From NCBI GenBank assembly GCA_027729635.1, contig JAQCEM010000006.1:12120-76119 (forward strand): DNA of 64,000 nucleotides, given 5' to 3'. The position numbers and the translations under genes are program-made. This document shows, in pieces, positions 35,039 through 43,331 of the stretch. A model generated the notes under the pieces. The model was given only the letters and a program-made list of their open reading frames with translations. It was not told the DNA's origin and did no database searches. The first letter of the stretch is position 1. Each line of letters starts with the position of its first letter. The DNA comes from Casp-actino8 sp001510335. GTDB lineage: Bacteria; Actinomycetota; Acidimicrobiia; Acidimicrobiales; Ilumatobacteraceae.

Positions 35039-35615
35039 ACCGAGCGATCCCCCGACGACTAAGCGAACCGTGCACCGCGTTCTCGGGATAGACCCTGGTT
35101 TGACTCGATGTGGGTACGCCGTTGTTGATGCTCTCGGTTCTCAACAGGCCAATGCAGTCTCACTTGGGGTCCTACGAACTCCACCAACGATGCCGTTACC
35201 CGAACGTCTTGCCTGTTTGCATCGCGATATCAGCGACCTTCTCCAAGAGTTTGAACCACACACAGTCGTCGTTGAGCAATTGTTTTTTCAGGTCAATGTA
35301 CGAACGGCCATGAGTGTCGGTCAGGCCAGTGGCCTGGCTCTCGCGCTGGCATCCGCTGCTGGGTGCACCGTGGTTCAGTACACCCCAAATCAGGTCAAAG
35401 AAACGATCACTGGATGGGGAGGAGCGGACAAATTACAAGTGCAACGTATGGTTCAGGTACGCCTCGGTTTGAACTCGCTTCCACAACCCGCCGACGCTGC
35501 TGACGCAGCAGCACTTGCTCTTTGCCACCTGGCGGTTTCTCCGATGCATCAAAAACTTATTGCCGCTGGTGCCGAGTCAATTCATGGTCGTGCCCGAAGT
35601 AGAAAGTCGGCTTGA
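35031..35615 (+). CDS. ruvC: Holliday junction resolvase RuvC
   Basis: Cuts Holliday junctions with RuvAB. The acidic catalytic residues are in LGIDPGLTRCGYAV, VVVEQLFFQ and ADAADAAALALCHL. The start is uncertain. ATG 35019 lies inside the promoter -10 box and is unlikely. ATG 35031 falls at the expected transcription start and would be leaderless. GTG 35070 (VHRVLGIDPG) is closest to the family N-terminus. ruvA follows after 18 bases, then ruvB with an overlap. Confidence 0.92.
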   Translation: MFVPSDPPTTKRTVHRVLGIDPGLTRCGYAVVDALGSQQANAVSLGVLRTPPTMPLPERLACLHRDISDLLQEFEPHTVVVEQLFFQVNVRTAMSVGQASGLALALASAAGCTVVQYTPNQVKETITGWGGADKLQVQRMVQVRLGLNSLPQPADAADAAALALCHLAVSPMHQKLIAAGAESIHGRARSRKSA

Positions 35616-35633
35616 TATGAAAGATTGTCCGAC

Positions 35634-36230
35634 ATGATCGGTTCATTACGCGGATCAGTTCTCGAACGACACGGTGAAGGAACCACCTTGATCGAAGTCA
35701 ATGGTGTCGGTTATCACGTAACCGTGACACCTCGAACCTTGGCTGAACTAGAACCAACATCACCTGCTTTTCTTTATATCCATCATCACATTCGCGAAGA
35801 CGCACAAACCCTCTTCGGATTTCTGACACGTGATGAGAAAAACACATTCCAGATTCTGCTCGCGACTCATGGCGTTGGCCCATCACTCGCCATGGCAGTT
35901 CTCGGCACCTTGTCACCGGTTGCGTTGTTTGAAGTCGTCGCGTCTTCAGACCTCGCCGCCCTTACGATGGTGCCAGGTGTCGGAAAGAAGACGGCCGAGC
36001 GATTGCTCATTGAGCTCAAAAACCGATTATCGATACCTATTCTTGACAATAGTGAACCATCAAGCGTGGCACGTACAAGTGTAATCTCGGACGTGCGCGA
36101 GGCTCTACTCGGACTTGGTTACCATGAAAACGAAATTCGGGAGGTGCTTCGTGATGTCACTGTTCAAGACGGAGCCGAGACCCTGTTACGAGATGCTCTA
36201 CAAGCGTTAGGAGCCCGTCGTGCGGGATGA
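35634..36230 (+). CDS. ruvA: Holliday junction DNA helicase subunit RuvA
   Basis: Junction-binding tetramer that targets RuvB. The 198-aa protein has the N-terminal OB-fold (MIGSLRGSVLERHG, VNGVGYHV), two helix-hairpin-helix motifs (LLATHGVGPSLAMAVL and LTMVPGVGKKTAERLL) and a C-terminal RuvB-binding domain (DVREALLGLGYHENEI). ATG 35634 is the family start; TTG 35625 is less likely. It overlaps ruvB by 11 bases. Confidence 0.96.
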   Translation: MIGSLRGSVLERHGEGTTLIEVNGVGYHVTVTPRTLAELEPTSPAFLYIHHHIREDAQTLFGFLTRDEKNTFQILLATHGVGPSLAMAVLGTLSPVALFEVVASSDLAALTMVPGVGKKTAERLLIELKNRLSIPILDNSEPSSVARTSVISDVREALLGLGYHENEIREVLRDVTVQDGAETLLRDALQALGARRAG

Positions 36231-37242
36231 ATTTCTTGATCCACTAATAAGTGATGTCGTTGAGGAATCAGATGAGTCTGGACTTCGGCCAAAACATCTT
36301 GAAGAGTTCATTGGGCAACGAGAACTGAAAGAAAAGTTGGGCATTGTTCTTGAGGCTGCACGTCGTCGTGGCGAAGCGGCTGACCATCTCTTGTTCGCTG
36401 GCCCCCCAGGCTTGGGAAAGACCACATTGTCAAGCATCATTGCGGCCGAAATGGGCGTGCGCTTACACATCACATCAGGTCCTGCTCTTGAGCGCGCTGG
36501 CGACCTCGCGGCGATATTGACGAAACTTGAGCCAACCGATGTTTTATTCATTGACGAAATTCATCGCCTCAGCCGAGTCGTTGAAGAAATTTTGTATCCC
36601 GCCATGGAAGATTTTAAACTCGACATTGTGGTCGGTAAAGGTCCGGCCGCATCAAGTATTCGATTGGCCTTACCACGATTCACATTGGTCGGAGCCACAA
36701 CTCGTACTGGAATGATTACCGGACCATTACGTGACCGCTTCGGATTAGTAGCTCGTCTTGATTACTACGACGACGATGAACTCCATGCCATTGTTCGGCG
36801 TGCCGCAGGCATCCTTGATGTTTCAATTGATGAAGACGGCTCACATCAGATAGCACGTCGAAGTCGAGGAACACCGCGTATCGCGAATCGCCTACTTCGT
36901 CGAGTCCGAGATTTTGCCGAAGTTCGCGGCGACGGCAAGATCACTGGCGCTATTGCCGATGAAGGTCTCGCAGTCTTTGGCGTCGATCACCGCGGCCTTG
37001 ACAAAGTTGATCGTGCGATTCTGTCGTCGTTGTGTCAGCAGTTCAATGGCGGACCAGTCGGACTTTCGACATTGGCTATCGGTATCGGCGAACAGCCCGA
37101 AACGGTTGAAGATGTCTATGAGCCATTTTTGATCCAGCAAGGATTTATCGCGCGTACACCACGTGGGCGCGTTGCTATGCCAGCGGCCTGGACCCACCTC
37201 GGCCTCACCGCACCTCAGCAAGTTCCTGAATTGTTCTCCTAG
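36220..37242 (+). CDS. ruvB: Holliday junction branch-migration ATPase RuvB
   Basis: AAA+ motor driving branch migration. Walker A GPPGLGKTT, Walker B LFIDEIHRL, sensor 1 GATTRTGMI and the arginine finger in GPLRDRFGL are all present, followed by the winged helix near the C-terminus (FLIQQGFIARTPRGR). Length is 340 aa. It has a GTG start within the end of ruvA. It closes the SOS-type ruvCAB group and is followed by queA after 10 bases. Confidence 0.97.
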   Translation: MRDEFLDPLISDVVEESDESGLRPKHLEEFIGQRELKEKLGIVLEAARRRGEAADHLLFAGPPGLGKTTLSSIIAAEMGVRLHITSGPALERAGDLAAILTKLEPTDVLFIDEIHRLSRVVEEILYPAMEDFKLDIVVGKGPAASSIRLALPRFTLVGATTRTGMITGPLRDRFGLVARLDYYDDDELHAIVRRAAGILDVSIDEDGSHQIARRSRGTPRIANRLLRRVRDFAEVRGDGKITGAIADEGLAVFGVDHRGLDKVDRAILSSLCQQFNGGPVGLSTLAIGIGEQPETVEDVYEPFLIQQGFIARTPRGRVAMPAAWTHLGLTAPQQVPELFS

Positions 37243-37252
37243 AATTCAGCGG

Positions 37253-38284
37253 GTGCGACTGTCTGATTTTGATTACGAACTTCCCGTTGATCGGATTGCA
37301 CAAGTGCCCGCCGAACCGCGTGATTATGCGCGATTGTTAGTTGATCAAGGCCGTCGTGCCGGAGTCGCATCCATTTCACATCGTCAAGTTTTTAACCTTC
37401 CTGAATACCTTCAGCCGGGTGACTTACTTGTCGTCAATGACACGCGAGTAATTCCTGGTCGATTGCGACTCAACCGTTCCAGCGGGGGGAGCGTCGAAGT
37501 ATTGCTTCTCGATCCACTCACACCAGACTCGCGTCGCTGGTCAGCATTAGTAAAGCCCGGAGGGAAACTCAAGGATGGCGAAATACTTCTACACCTCACA
37601 ACTGGTAGTGAATGCATATTTCACGGTCGCCTTGAAAGTGGTGACTCATTTGAAATCGAACTGTGTTTCACCGATGACGTATTGAGTTTTCTCGACCGTA
37701 TCGGCGAGATCCCATTACCCCCGTACATAACAACATCGCTTCCACACACCGAGCGTTATCAAACGGTCTACTCACGGCGTCCCGCCTCAGCCGCTGCGCC
37801 AACTGCAGGATTGCATTTCACGTCAGATCTGTTACAGACCTTGAGCGATCAAAACATTGATTTCGCTCGGGTTGAGTTAGTTGTTGGACTTGACACATTT
37901 CAACCTATTCAGACTGACAATCCTCTCGACCACAAAATGCACACTGAGTACTACTCAGTCAGTGAAGAAGTTATGGCCAAAGTTTACGATGCCAAACGCG
38001 TGGTTGCCGTTGGCACTACGGCAGTACGGGCACTCGAAAGCGCGGCGTCTCGTCACGAAATATCTGGACGTACCAACCTTTTCATATACCGCGGTTTTGA
38101 CTGGCAATGCGTTGACCTCATGATGACCAACTTCCACTTACCGAAGACCACGTTATTGTTGATGATTGATGCTTTTGTCGGCGACCGTTGGCGCGACATC
38201 TACGCATCCGCGCTTGAAAGTGGCTACCGTTTCTTGTCCCTAGGTGACACCATGTTGCTCAACCGTCACGCCGAAGAGAGTTAA
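37253..38284 (+). CDS. queA: S-adenosylmethionine:tRNA ribosyltransferase-isomerase
   Basis: Transfers the ribosyl part of SAM to preQ1 in tRNA to make epoxyqueuosine. The start is set at GTG 37253 (MRLSDFDYELP), the family N-terminus; the frame is open back into ruvB. Family blocks are LPVDRIAQVPAEPRD, LVVNDTRVIPGRL, RPASAAAPTAGLHFT and TNFHLPKTTLLLMIDAF. Length is 343 aa. It is paired with tgt, the enzyme before it in the queuosine pathway. Confidence 0.95.
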   Translation: MRLSDFDYELPVDRIAQVPAEPRDYARLLVDQGRRAGVASISHRQVFNLPEYLQPGDLLVVNDTRVIPGRLRLNRSSGGSVEVLLLDPLTPDSRRWSALVKPGGKLKDGEILLHLTTGSECIFHGRLESGDSFEIELCFTDDVLSFLDRIGEIPLPPYITTSLPHTERYQTVYSRRPASAAAPTAGLHFTSDLLQTLSDQNIDFARVELVVGLDTFQPIQTDNPLDHKMHTEYYSVSEEVMAKVYDAKRVVAVGTTAVRALESAASRHEISGRTNLFIYRGFDWQCVDLMMTNFHLPKTTLLLMIDAFVGDRWRDIYASALESGYRFLSLGDTMLLNRHAEES

Positions 38285-38286
38285 AG

Positions 38287-39402
38287 ATGCATCCCGTCCA
38301 GATAGATATCACTGCAACTGAAGGTGCAGCGCGAACCGGAGTTGCGACGACGGCGAAGGGTTCGTACCAGTTTCCGACATTCATGCCAGTCGGCACGCGA
38401 GGCGCCATTAAGTATCTCAGCGCTGCTGACTATGAAACTCTCGGCGCGGAAATCGTATTGGGAAACACCTATCACCTCATGTTGCGTCCTGGCGCCGAAA
38501 CTGTCGCGCACTTTGGTGGACTTGCAAAATTCACTGGTTGGCGCGGTCTGACCTTGACTGACTCTGGCGGGTTTCAAGTTTTCTCGCTTGATCCAAAAGT
38601 TGATGACGACGGAGTCACTTTCAAATCAACCTATGACGGTAGTAGTCACCGCTTTACACCCGAGTCAGCAGTTGCAACTCAAGAGTTGCTCGGCGCCGAT
38701 ATTCAAATGGTGCTTGATGTGTGCGCTCCTCTACCTTCGCCGCAGACAGTGATTCGACTAGCCCTCGAAAGAACATCAATGTGGGCACAGCGCGCTCATT
38801 CGGCGCACCAGCGAGATGATCAGGCATTATTCGGCATCGTGCAAGGTGGAACCGACATCGCTATGCGGGCCGAAAGCGCGCAACGTACAGTGGCTATCGC
38901 TACGGGCGGTCGGTCTGGTTTTGACGGTTATGGCATCGGTGGTTTATCAGTCGGGGAGACCCGCGAAGAAATGATTCCAGCTTTGGCTTCAGCAATCGCT
39001 CATCTGCCCATAGATCGCCCGCGGTATTTGATGGGCGTTGGCGATCCGGCTTCGTTGGTTGAAGCCGTTTGGCTCGGGGTCGACCAATTTGACTGTGTCA
39101 TGCAGACCCGAATTGGCCGACATGGAACGGCCCTGACAAGTACCGGGAAATTACATATCAAAAATCAGCGCCATGCTCTCAGCGAAGATCCCATAGATGC
39201 AGCTTGCTCGTGTGATGTGTGCCAGCGACATAGCAGGGGATATCTACGCCACCTCTTTCAGGTAAACGAGCCGACAGCGGCCCGTTTACTGAGCGTGCAC
39301 AACATCGCATTTACGCTCAACTTGATGAAAAACATGCGCGAGGCGATCAGTCAGGGTCGTCTTCATATTTTGCGCCAAGAAATTCTGGCTATTTGGGGTT
39401 AG
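38287..39402 (+). CDS. tgt: tRNA-guanine transglycosylase
   Basis: Exchanges guanine 34 for preQ1 in queuosine tRNAs. The 371-aa barrel has GTRGAIKYLS, GNTYHLMLRPG, the catalytic Asp in TLTDSGGFQVFSL, GGLSVGE, MGVGDPASLVEAV, and a C-terminal zinc site with Cys residues in CSCDVCQRHSRGYLRHL. It starts 2 bases after queA. A short stem (CTGAAAA/TTTTCGG around 39410-39428, one GU pair) follows the stop and could be a weak terminator. Confidence 0.96.
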   Translation: MHPVQIDITATEGAARTGVATTAKGSYQFPTFMPVGTRGAIKYLSAADYETLGAEIVLGNTYHLMLRPGAETVAHFGGLAKFTGWRGLTLTDSGGFQVFSLDPKVDDDGVTFKSTYDGSSHRFTPESAVATQELLGADIQMVLDVCAPLPSPQTVIRLALERTSMWAQRAHSAHQRDDQALFGIVQGGTDIAMRAESAQRTVAIATGGRSGFDGYGIGGLSVGETREEMIPALASAIAHLPIDRPRYLMGVGDPASLVEAVWLGVDQFDCVMQTRIGRHGTALTSTGKLHIKNQRHALSEDPIDAACSCDVCQRHSRGYLRHLFQVNEPTAARLLSVHNIAFTLNLMKNMREAISQGRLHILRQEILAIWG

Positions 39403-39503
39403 GCACCTGAAAAGACCCGTTTTCGGCTGCGGTGAGTCCCCAAATTGGCGTCCCACGGACTAGAGTTCAACGGGTTATTCAACCCTCGAACCTAGGGAAA
39501 ATC

Positions 39504-39884
39504 ATGTCTACTCCTCACTCACTATCCTTTGTCTTCGCTACGACTTCAGAAAACCAAAACAGCGGTGGAAGTTTCTTGGTGACGTTGCTATTTATGGGCG
39601 CTATCGGTGCAGCGATGTACTTCCTCATGATACGTCCACAACGTCGACGTTTGAAGGAGTCCCAAGAGCTTCAACGAGCCATTAGCGAAGGTGACGAAGT
39701 TATTACAAACTCTGGAATTTTCGGATTCGTCAACGCCATAGACGGTGACGTTGTTTGGCTAGAAATCGCCGAAGGAACCGAAATTCGCGTCTCGCGTACG
39801 TCGCTCCTACGTCGAATTAATCCAGCAGTTGAACCAGCGGGCGGACAAACTGCCTCTGATTCAACCGAACCCGACAGCGAGTGA
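39504..39884 (+). CDS. yajC: Preprotein translocase subunit YajC
   Basis: Single-span accessory protein of the Sec translocon. The 126-aa protein has one membrane helix (about 24-41, ending FLMIRPQRRRLKE) and the cytoplasmic GDEVITNSGIFGFV block. ATG 39504 has AGGGAAAA upstream; the frame is open to 39432 but those residues are not family-like. secD overlaps its stop by 4 bases and secF follows. Confidence 0.92.
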   Translation: MSTPHSLSFVFATTSENQNSGGSFLVTLLFMGAIGAAMYFLMIRPQRRRLKESQELQRAISEGDEVITNSGIFGFVNAIDGDVVWLEIAEGTEIRVSRTSLLRRINPAVEPAGGQTASDSTEPDSE

Positions 39885-41599
39885 CATCTGTTGTCATGAC
39901 CCGGCGTCTTGTTATTTCCTTAGTCGGGCTCATCGTCGTTATTTTTGTCGCGTTAGCCGGAAACCTTGTCTCCGATAATACTCCTGCTCTCGGTCTCGAC
40001 CTACAGGGTGGAATCTCCGTGACTCAAGAACCAGTCGGTGAATACGACTCGGTGAGCCTTGACTTAGCGGTTGAGCGTATTCGCGATCGTGTTGATTCAC
40101 TTGGTGTGTCCGAGCCCGAAATCATCCGTCAAGGTGACGCCATCGTTGTCAACCTGCCTGGTGTTGACAATCAAGATGAAGCTTTACGCTTGGTTCAAGT
40201 AACTGGAGCAGTTCTGCTTCGCCCAGTTCTGTTAGCCGCTCCTAACTCACCGGTTGATACGTCAAACACAACTGTTGCAGATGGATCTTCAACGACTCTC
40301 GCTGATGGTGTCACAACGACTACTTCAACGTCAGGTTCAACGTCAGGTTCAACGTCAGGTTCAACGACGCTTCCAGTAGCAACTACATCGCTTGCAGTGA
40401 CGACAACTGCACCCGGTGGACCATCGCGTACGTTCCCGCAAGCCGCGACTTCAGTTCCAACCGAAGACTCAACAACTGTTCCAGTCACGACTGTTGTGAC
40501 AACAGATCCTTCAACCTCGCTTCCGTCGGGGACCGACGTTCCACTCGTTGCTGAAGATCCCAGTGGTACCGATGTCACCGACTCCACGACTGCTCCGATG
40601 CAGATGGGCAATCCAGAAGACCCAAACGCCACCGTCGTCGTACAAAACACTGATAGTTCGGAGATTTATCAACTCGGACCAGCATTTGCGACGGGCGAGG
40701 TTTTCAATAACGACGCCCAGGCTGACATCATCTCGGGCGGCTGGGGAGTGCGTGTCACCTTGAAGAGCGGAATCACTGGCGCTGATCTTTGGAATGTCGG
40801 AGCTGCGCAGTGCTACGCCAAGTCAACAACATGTCCGACGGGTCGTATGGCCATTGTTCTCGACGGCATCGTCCAATCTGCCCCGAGCGTCAATCAACCA
40901 TCTTTCAGTGGTGGCGTCGATATCACCGGCAATTTTGAGGAGTCAGAGGCAAAAGATTTGGCCCGCGTTTTGAAGAGTGGCGCCTTACCAGTTCGCCTCG
41001 AAGTGCAGGCTGTTCAGATCGTGTCCCCAACCCTGGGTGATGACTCGCTCAAAGCAGCCATTGTTTCTGGTTTAATCGGTGTGCTTTTGGTACTGCTCTT
41101 TATGTTGCTCTATTACCGATCGCTCGCACTCATTGTGGTTTTCGGAATCATCTTGTCTGGTCTGGTTCAGTGGAACGTCATTTCATTGTTATCTCAAACC
41201 AGTGGATTGACCTTGAGTTTGGCCGGTATCGCTGGAATCATCGTCTCGGTCGGTGTCACCGTGGACTCGTACGTCGTCTTTTTTGAGAAATTGAAAGATG
41301 AACTCAAATCCGGACGAAGTCTGAAGAACTCCGCCGATCGTGGATTCAAATCAGCTTGGCGGACAATATTGGCGGCCGACATCGTGTCCCTCATTGGCGC
41401 CTTCACATTGTGGTACCTCACTGTAGGTTCTGTTCGCGGGTTTGCCTTTTTCTTGGGCTTATCAACCTTGTGTGACATCATCATTTCCTGGTTCTTCACC
41501 CGTCCGACGATGTTGCTGTTGGCTCGCACTAAACGTATCCAACGAGGCCGAATCTTTGGTATCGACAACACAGTCAATACAATTGGGGGTGCAGCATGA
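39881..41599 (+). CDS. secD: Protein-export membrane protein SecD with Thr/Ser-rich insert
   Basis: With SecF it uses the proton gradient to help pull exported proteins across the membrane. The 572-aa protein has an N-terminal span (about 8-29), GLDLQGGISV, the P1 domain, and five C-terminal spans with GIAGIIVSVGVTVDSYVVFFEK. Between about residues 122 and 245, inside P1, lies a low-complexity Thr/Ser/Val/Pro insert, partly encoded by a perfect 12-bp tandem repeat. Actinobacterial SecD proteins often have extra sequence here, but the repeat is striking. It overlaps yajC and secF by 4 bases each. Confidence 0.95.
   Translation: MTSVVMTRRLVISLVGLIVVIFVALAGNLVSDNTPALGLDLQGGISVTQEPVGEYDSVSLDLAVERIRDRVDSLGVSEPEIIRQGDAIVVNLPGVDNQDEALRLVQVTGAVLLRPVLLAAPNSPVDTSNTTVADGSSTTLADGVTTTTSTSGSTSGSTSGSTTLPVATTSLAVTTTAPGGPSRTFPQAATSVPTEDSTTVPVTTVVTTDPSTSLPSGTDVPLVAEDPSGTDVTDSTTAPMQMGNPEDPNATVVVQNTDSSEIYQLGPAFATGEVFNNDAQADIISGGWGVRVTLKSGITGADLWNVGAAQCYAKSTTCPTGRMAIVLDGIVQSAPSVNQPSFSGGVDITGNFEESEAKDLARVLKSGALPVRLEVQAVQIVSPTLGDDSLKAAIVSGLIGVLLVLLFMLLYYRSLALIVVFGIILSGLVQWNVISLLSQTSGLTLSLAGIAGIIVSVGVTVDSYVVFFEKLKDELKSGRSLKNSADRGFKSAWRTILAADIVSLIGAFTLWYLTVGSVRGFAFFLGLSTLCDIIISWFFTRPTMLLLARTKRIQRGRIFGIDNTVNTIGGAA
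40324..40366 (+). repeat. Perfect 12-bp tandem repeat inside secD
   Basis: The unit TTCAACGTCAGG occurs three full times plus seven bases (40324-40366), encoding (S-T-S-G) repeats. The unit is a multiple of three, so copy-number change would keep the frame and only alter linker length. Confidence 0.9.
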
Positions 41600-42750
41600 G
41601 CAAAGAATCAACAATCTCTCCTCGGGGATTTTTCGGTCGTTTGTACCATGGCGAAACTTCATTCGATTTTGTCGGTAAGCGTAAAATTGGGTTCACTATC
41701 TCCATCATTTTGATTCTTCTGACTTTGGGCTCATTTTTCACTCGAGGTCTCAACTTAGGTATCGACTTTAAGGGTGGTGTGGCCTGGCAAGTTCCCAGCA
41801 GCGAAACTATGGACGTTGGCGCGGCGCGCGCAGTACTTGAAGACAACGGGGTGCCGACCGACAATGCCAAAGTACAAACTTTGACCAGCGGCACCACCAC
41901 GTCAATTCGTATCCAAGTCGGTGACCAATCTGCTGAAGTTCGTGCCAAAGTTCAAAGCGAACTGGCAATGCAAGCAGCCGTCGATATTAACGAGGTGTCA
42001 GTTAGTTCGGTCAGTTCTTCATGGGGACGTGCAATTACCGAAAAAGCCATTCGAGCCCTCATCGTTTTTATGGTTCTTGTCGGCATTTACATCGCTTGGC
42101 GATTTGAGTGGCGTATGGCTATCGCCGCTATTTTGGCCATGTTGCACGACGTTCTCATCAGCGTCGGTTTGTACTCAATCATTGGTTTTGAGGTCACGCC
42201 AGCGACTGTGGTGGCCTTCTTAACAATCCTGGGATTCTCGTTGTACGACACCATCGTGGTTTTTGACAGGATCAACGACAACATCGAAAAATTCGGTGTT
42301 GCTCGGACTTCAATGGCAAACATCACCAACGTTTCCATGAATCAAGTCCTGATGCGTTCCCTGAATACGTCTTTGGCCGCGGTTCTTCCTGTGCTGTCAC
42401 TTTTGGTTTTGGGTTCGGGAGTTTTTGGGGCAATTTCATTGCGCGAGTTCGCCATCGCTCTTCTGGTCGGGTTACTCATCGGTTCGTACTCATCCATTTT
42501 CATTGCAACCCCACTTCTGTGTATTTTTAAGGAGCGCGAAACTCGCTACAAGAACCTCACCGGAGTTCACGCGACCGGAGCAGAACTCGCACATATGGTG
42601 ACGTCAGGCGGGGCGACTGGAGCTAAGTCAGTTCGCCGCCAAACCGATGATGCTGAAGCGGTTGCGACAGTTCCCCAGACATCCCCAACATCAACGGCAC
42701 TGTTAAACCATCCACCACGACCGCGTAAGAAGCGACGTCGATCGTCGTGA
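41596..42750 (+). CDS. secF: Protein-export membrane protein SecF
   Basis: Partner of SecD. The 384-aa protein has GLNLGIDFKGGVAW after the first span, the periplasmic-type domain with SVSSSWGRAITEKAIRAL, then spans containing MLHDVLISVGLYSI and LGFSLYDTIVVFDRINDN. The last 60 residues are a polar, basic tail (PRPRKKRRRSS) outside the family core. It overlaps secD and apt by 4 bases. Confidence 0.95.
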   Translation: MSKESTISPRGFFGRLYHGETSFDFVGKRKIGFTISIILILLTLGSFFTRGLNLGIDFKGGVAWQVPSSETMDVGAARAVLEDNGVPTDNAKVQTLTSGTTTSIRIQVGDQSAEVRAKVQSELAMQAAVDINEVSVSSVSSSWGRAITEKAIRALIVFMVLVGIYIAWRFEWRMAIAAILAMLHDVLISVGLYSIIGFEVTPATVVAFLTILGFSLYDTIVVFDRINDNIEKFGVARTSMANITNVSMNQVLMRSLNTSLAAVLPVLSLLVLGSGVFGAISLREFAIALLVGLLIGSYSSIFIATPLLCIFKERETRYKNLTGVHATGAELAHMVTSGGATGAKSVRRQTDDAEAVATVPQTSPTSTALLNHPPRPRKKRRRSS

Positions 42751-43268
42751 GTAGTGATTCAATGCAAGACTTCATCCGTTCCATCCCGGACTATCCGAAT
42801 CCCGGAGTCACCTTTCGAGATATCACTCCACTACTCGGCGATGGGCCAGCATTTGGCGAAGCGATTTCAACGCTCGCCGACCGCTTTACTGGTGCAAATA
42901 TTCAACGAGTCATCGGCGTTGAGGCCCGAGGATTTATTTTGGGCGCGCCAATCGCCCTTGCTCTTGGGGCGGGCTTTGTGCCCGTACGCAAGGCCGGCAA
43001 ACTCCCTTGGGCCGTGGTACGCGAGGAGTACGACCTTGAATACGGCTCCGACAAGTTAGAGATTCACCGTGACGCCATTCATCCGGGCGAACGCATCTTG
43101 GTTGTCGACGACGTGCTGGCCACTGGTGGTACCGCCGCTGCTACGTGTCGCTTGGTGTCAGCCCTCGGGGGAGACATCGTGGCGTTGGCGGTGCTCATCG
43201 AACTTCCGTTCCTTGAAGGCCGAGCCAAACTTGCTGGAATCACCGTCGAGTCGCTTTTTACCTACTAG
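42747..43268 (+). CDS. apt: Adenine phosphoribosyltransferase
   Basis: Salvages adenine to AMP using PRPP. The 173-aa protein shows IRSIPDYPNPGVTFRDITPL, GVEARGFILGAPIAL, VPVRKAGKLP and the PRPP loop ILVVDDVLATGGTAAAT. It has a GTG start inside the secF stop. The secDF-apt-relA order is common in actinobacteria and firmicutes. Confidence 0.96.
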   Translation: MSSDSMQDFIRSIPDYPNPGVTFRDITPLLGDGPAFGEAISTLADRFTGANIQRVIGVEARGFILGAPIALALGAGFVPVRKAGKLPWAVVREEYDLEYGSDKLEIHRDAIHPGERILVVDDVLATGGTAAATCRLVSALGGDIVALAVLIELPFLEGRAKLAGITVESLFTY

Positions 43269-43331
43269 CCAAGTTTCCTGCGGGCTGACCAAAACCACCC
43301 GTTCATAGTTTCTTCCTGCGATACTTAGCAC

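Noticed and set aside
40324..40366. Possible CRISPR or regulatory repeat
   Set aside because: The units are 12 bp without spacers and lie in frame inside secD.
40195..40650. Reverse-strand open frame of 151 codons opposite secD
   Set aside because: It is the complement of the Thr/Ser-rich repeat region; its Val/Gly-rich product is a composition artefact.
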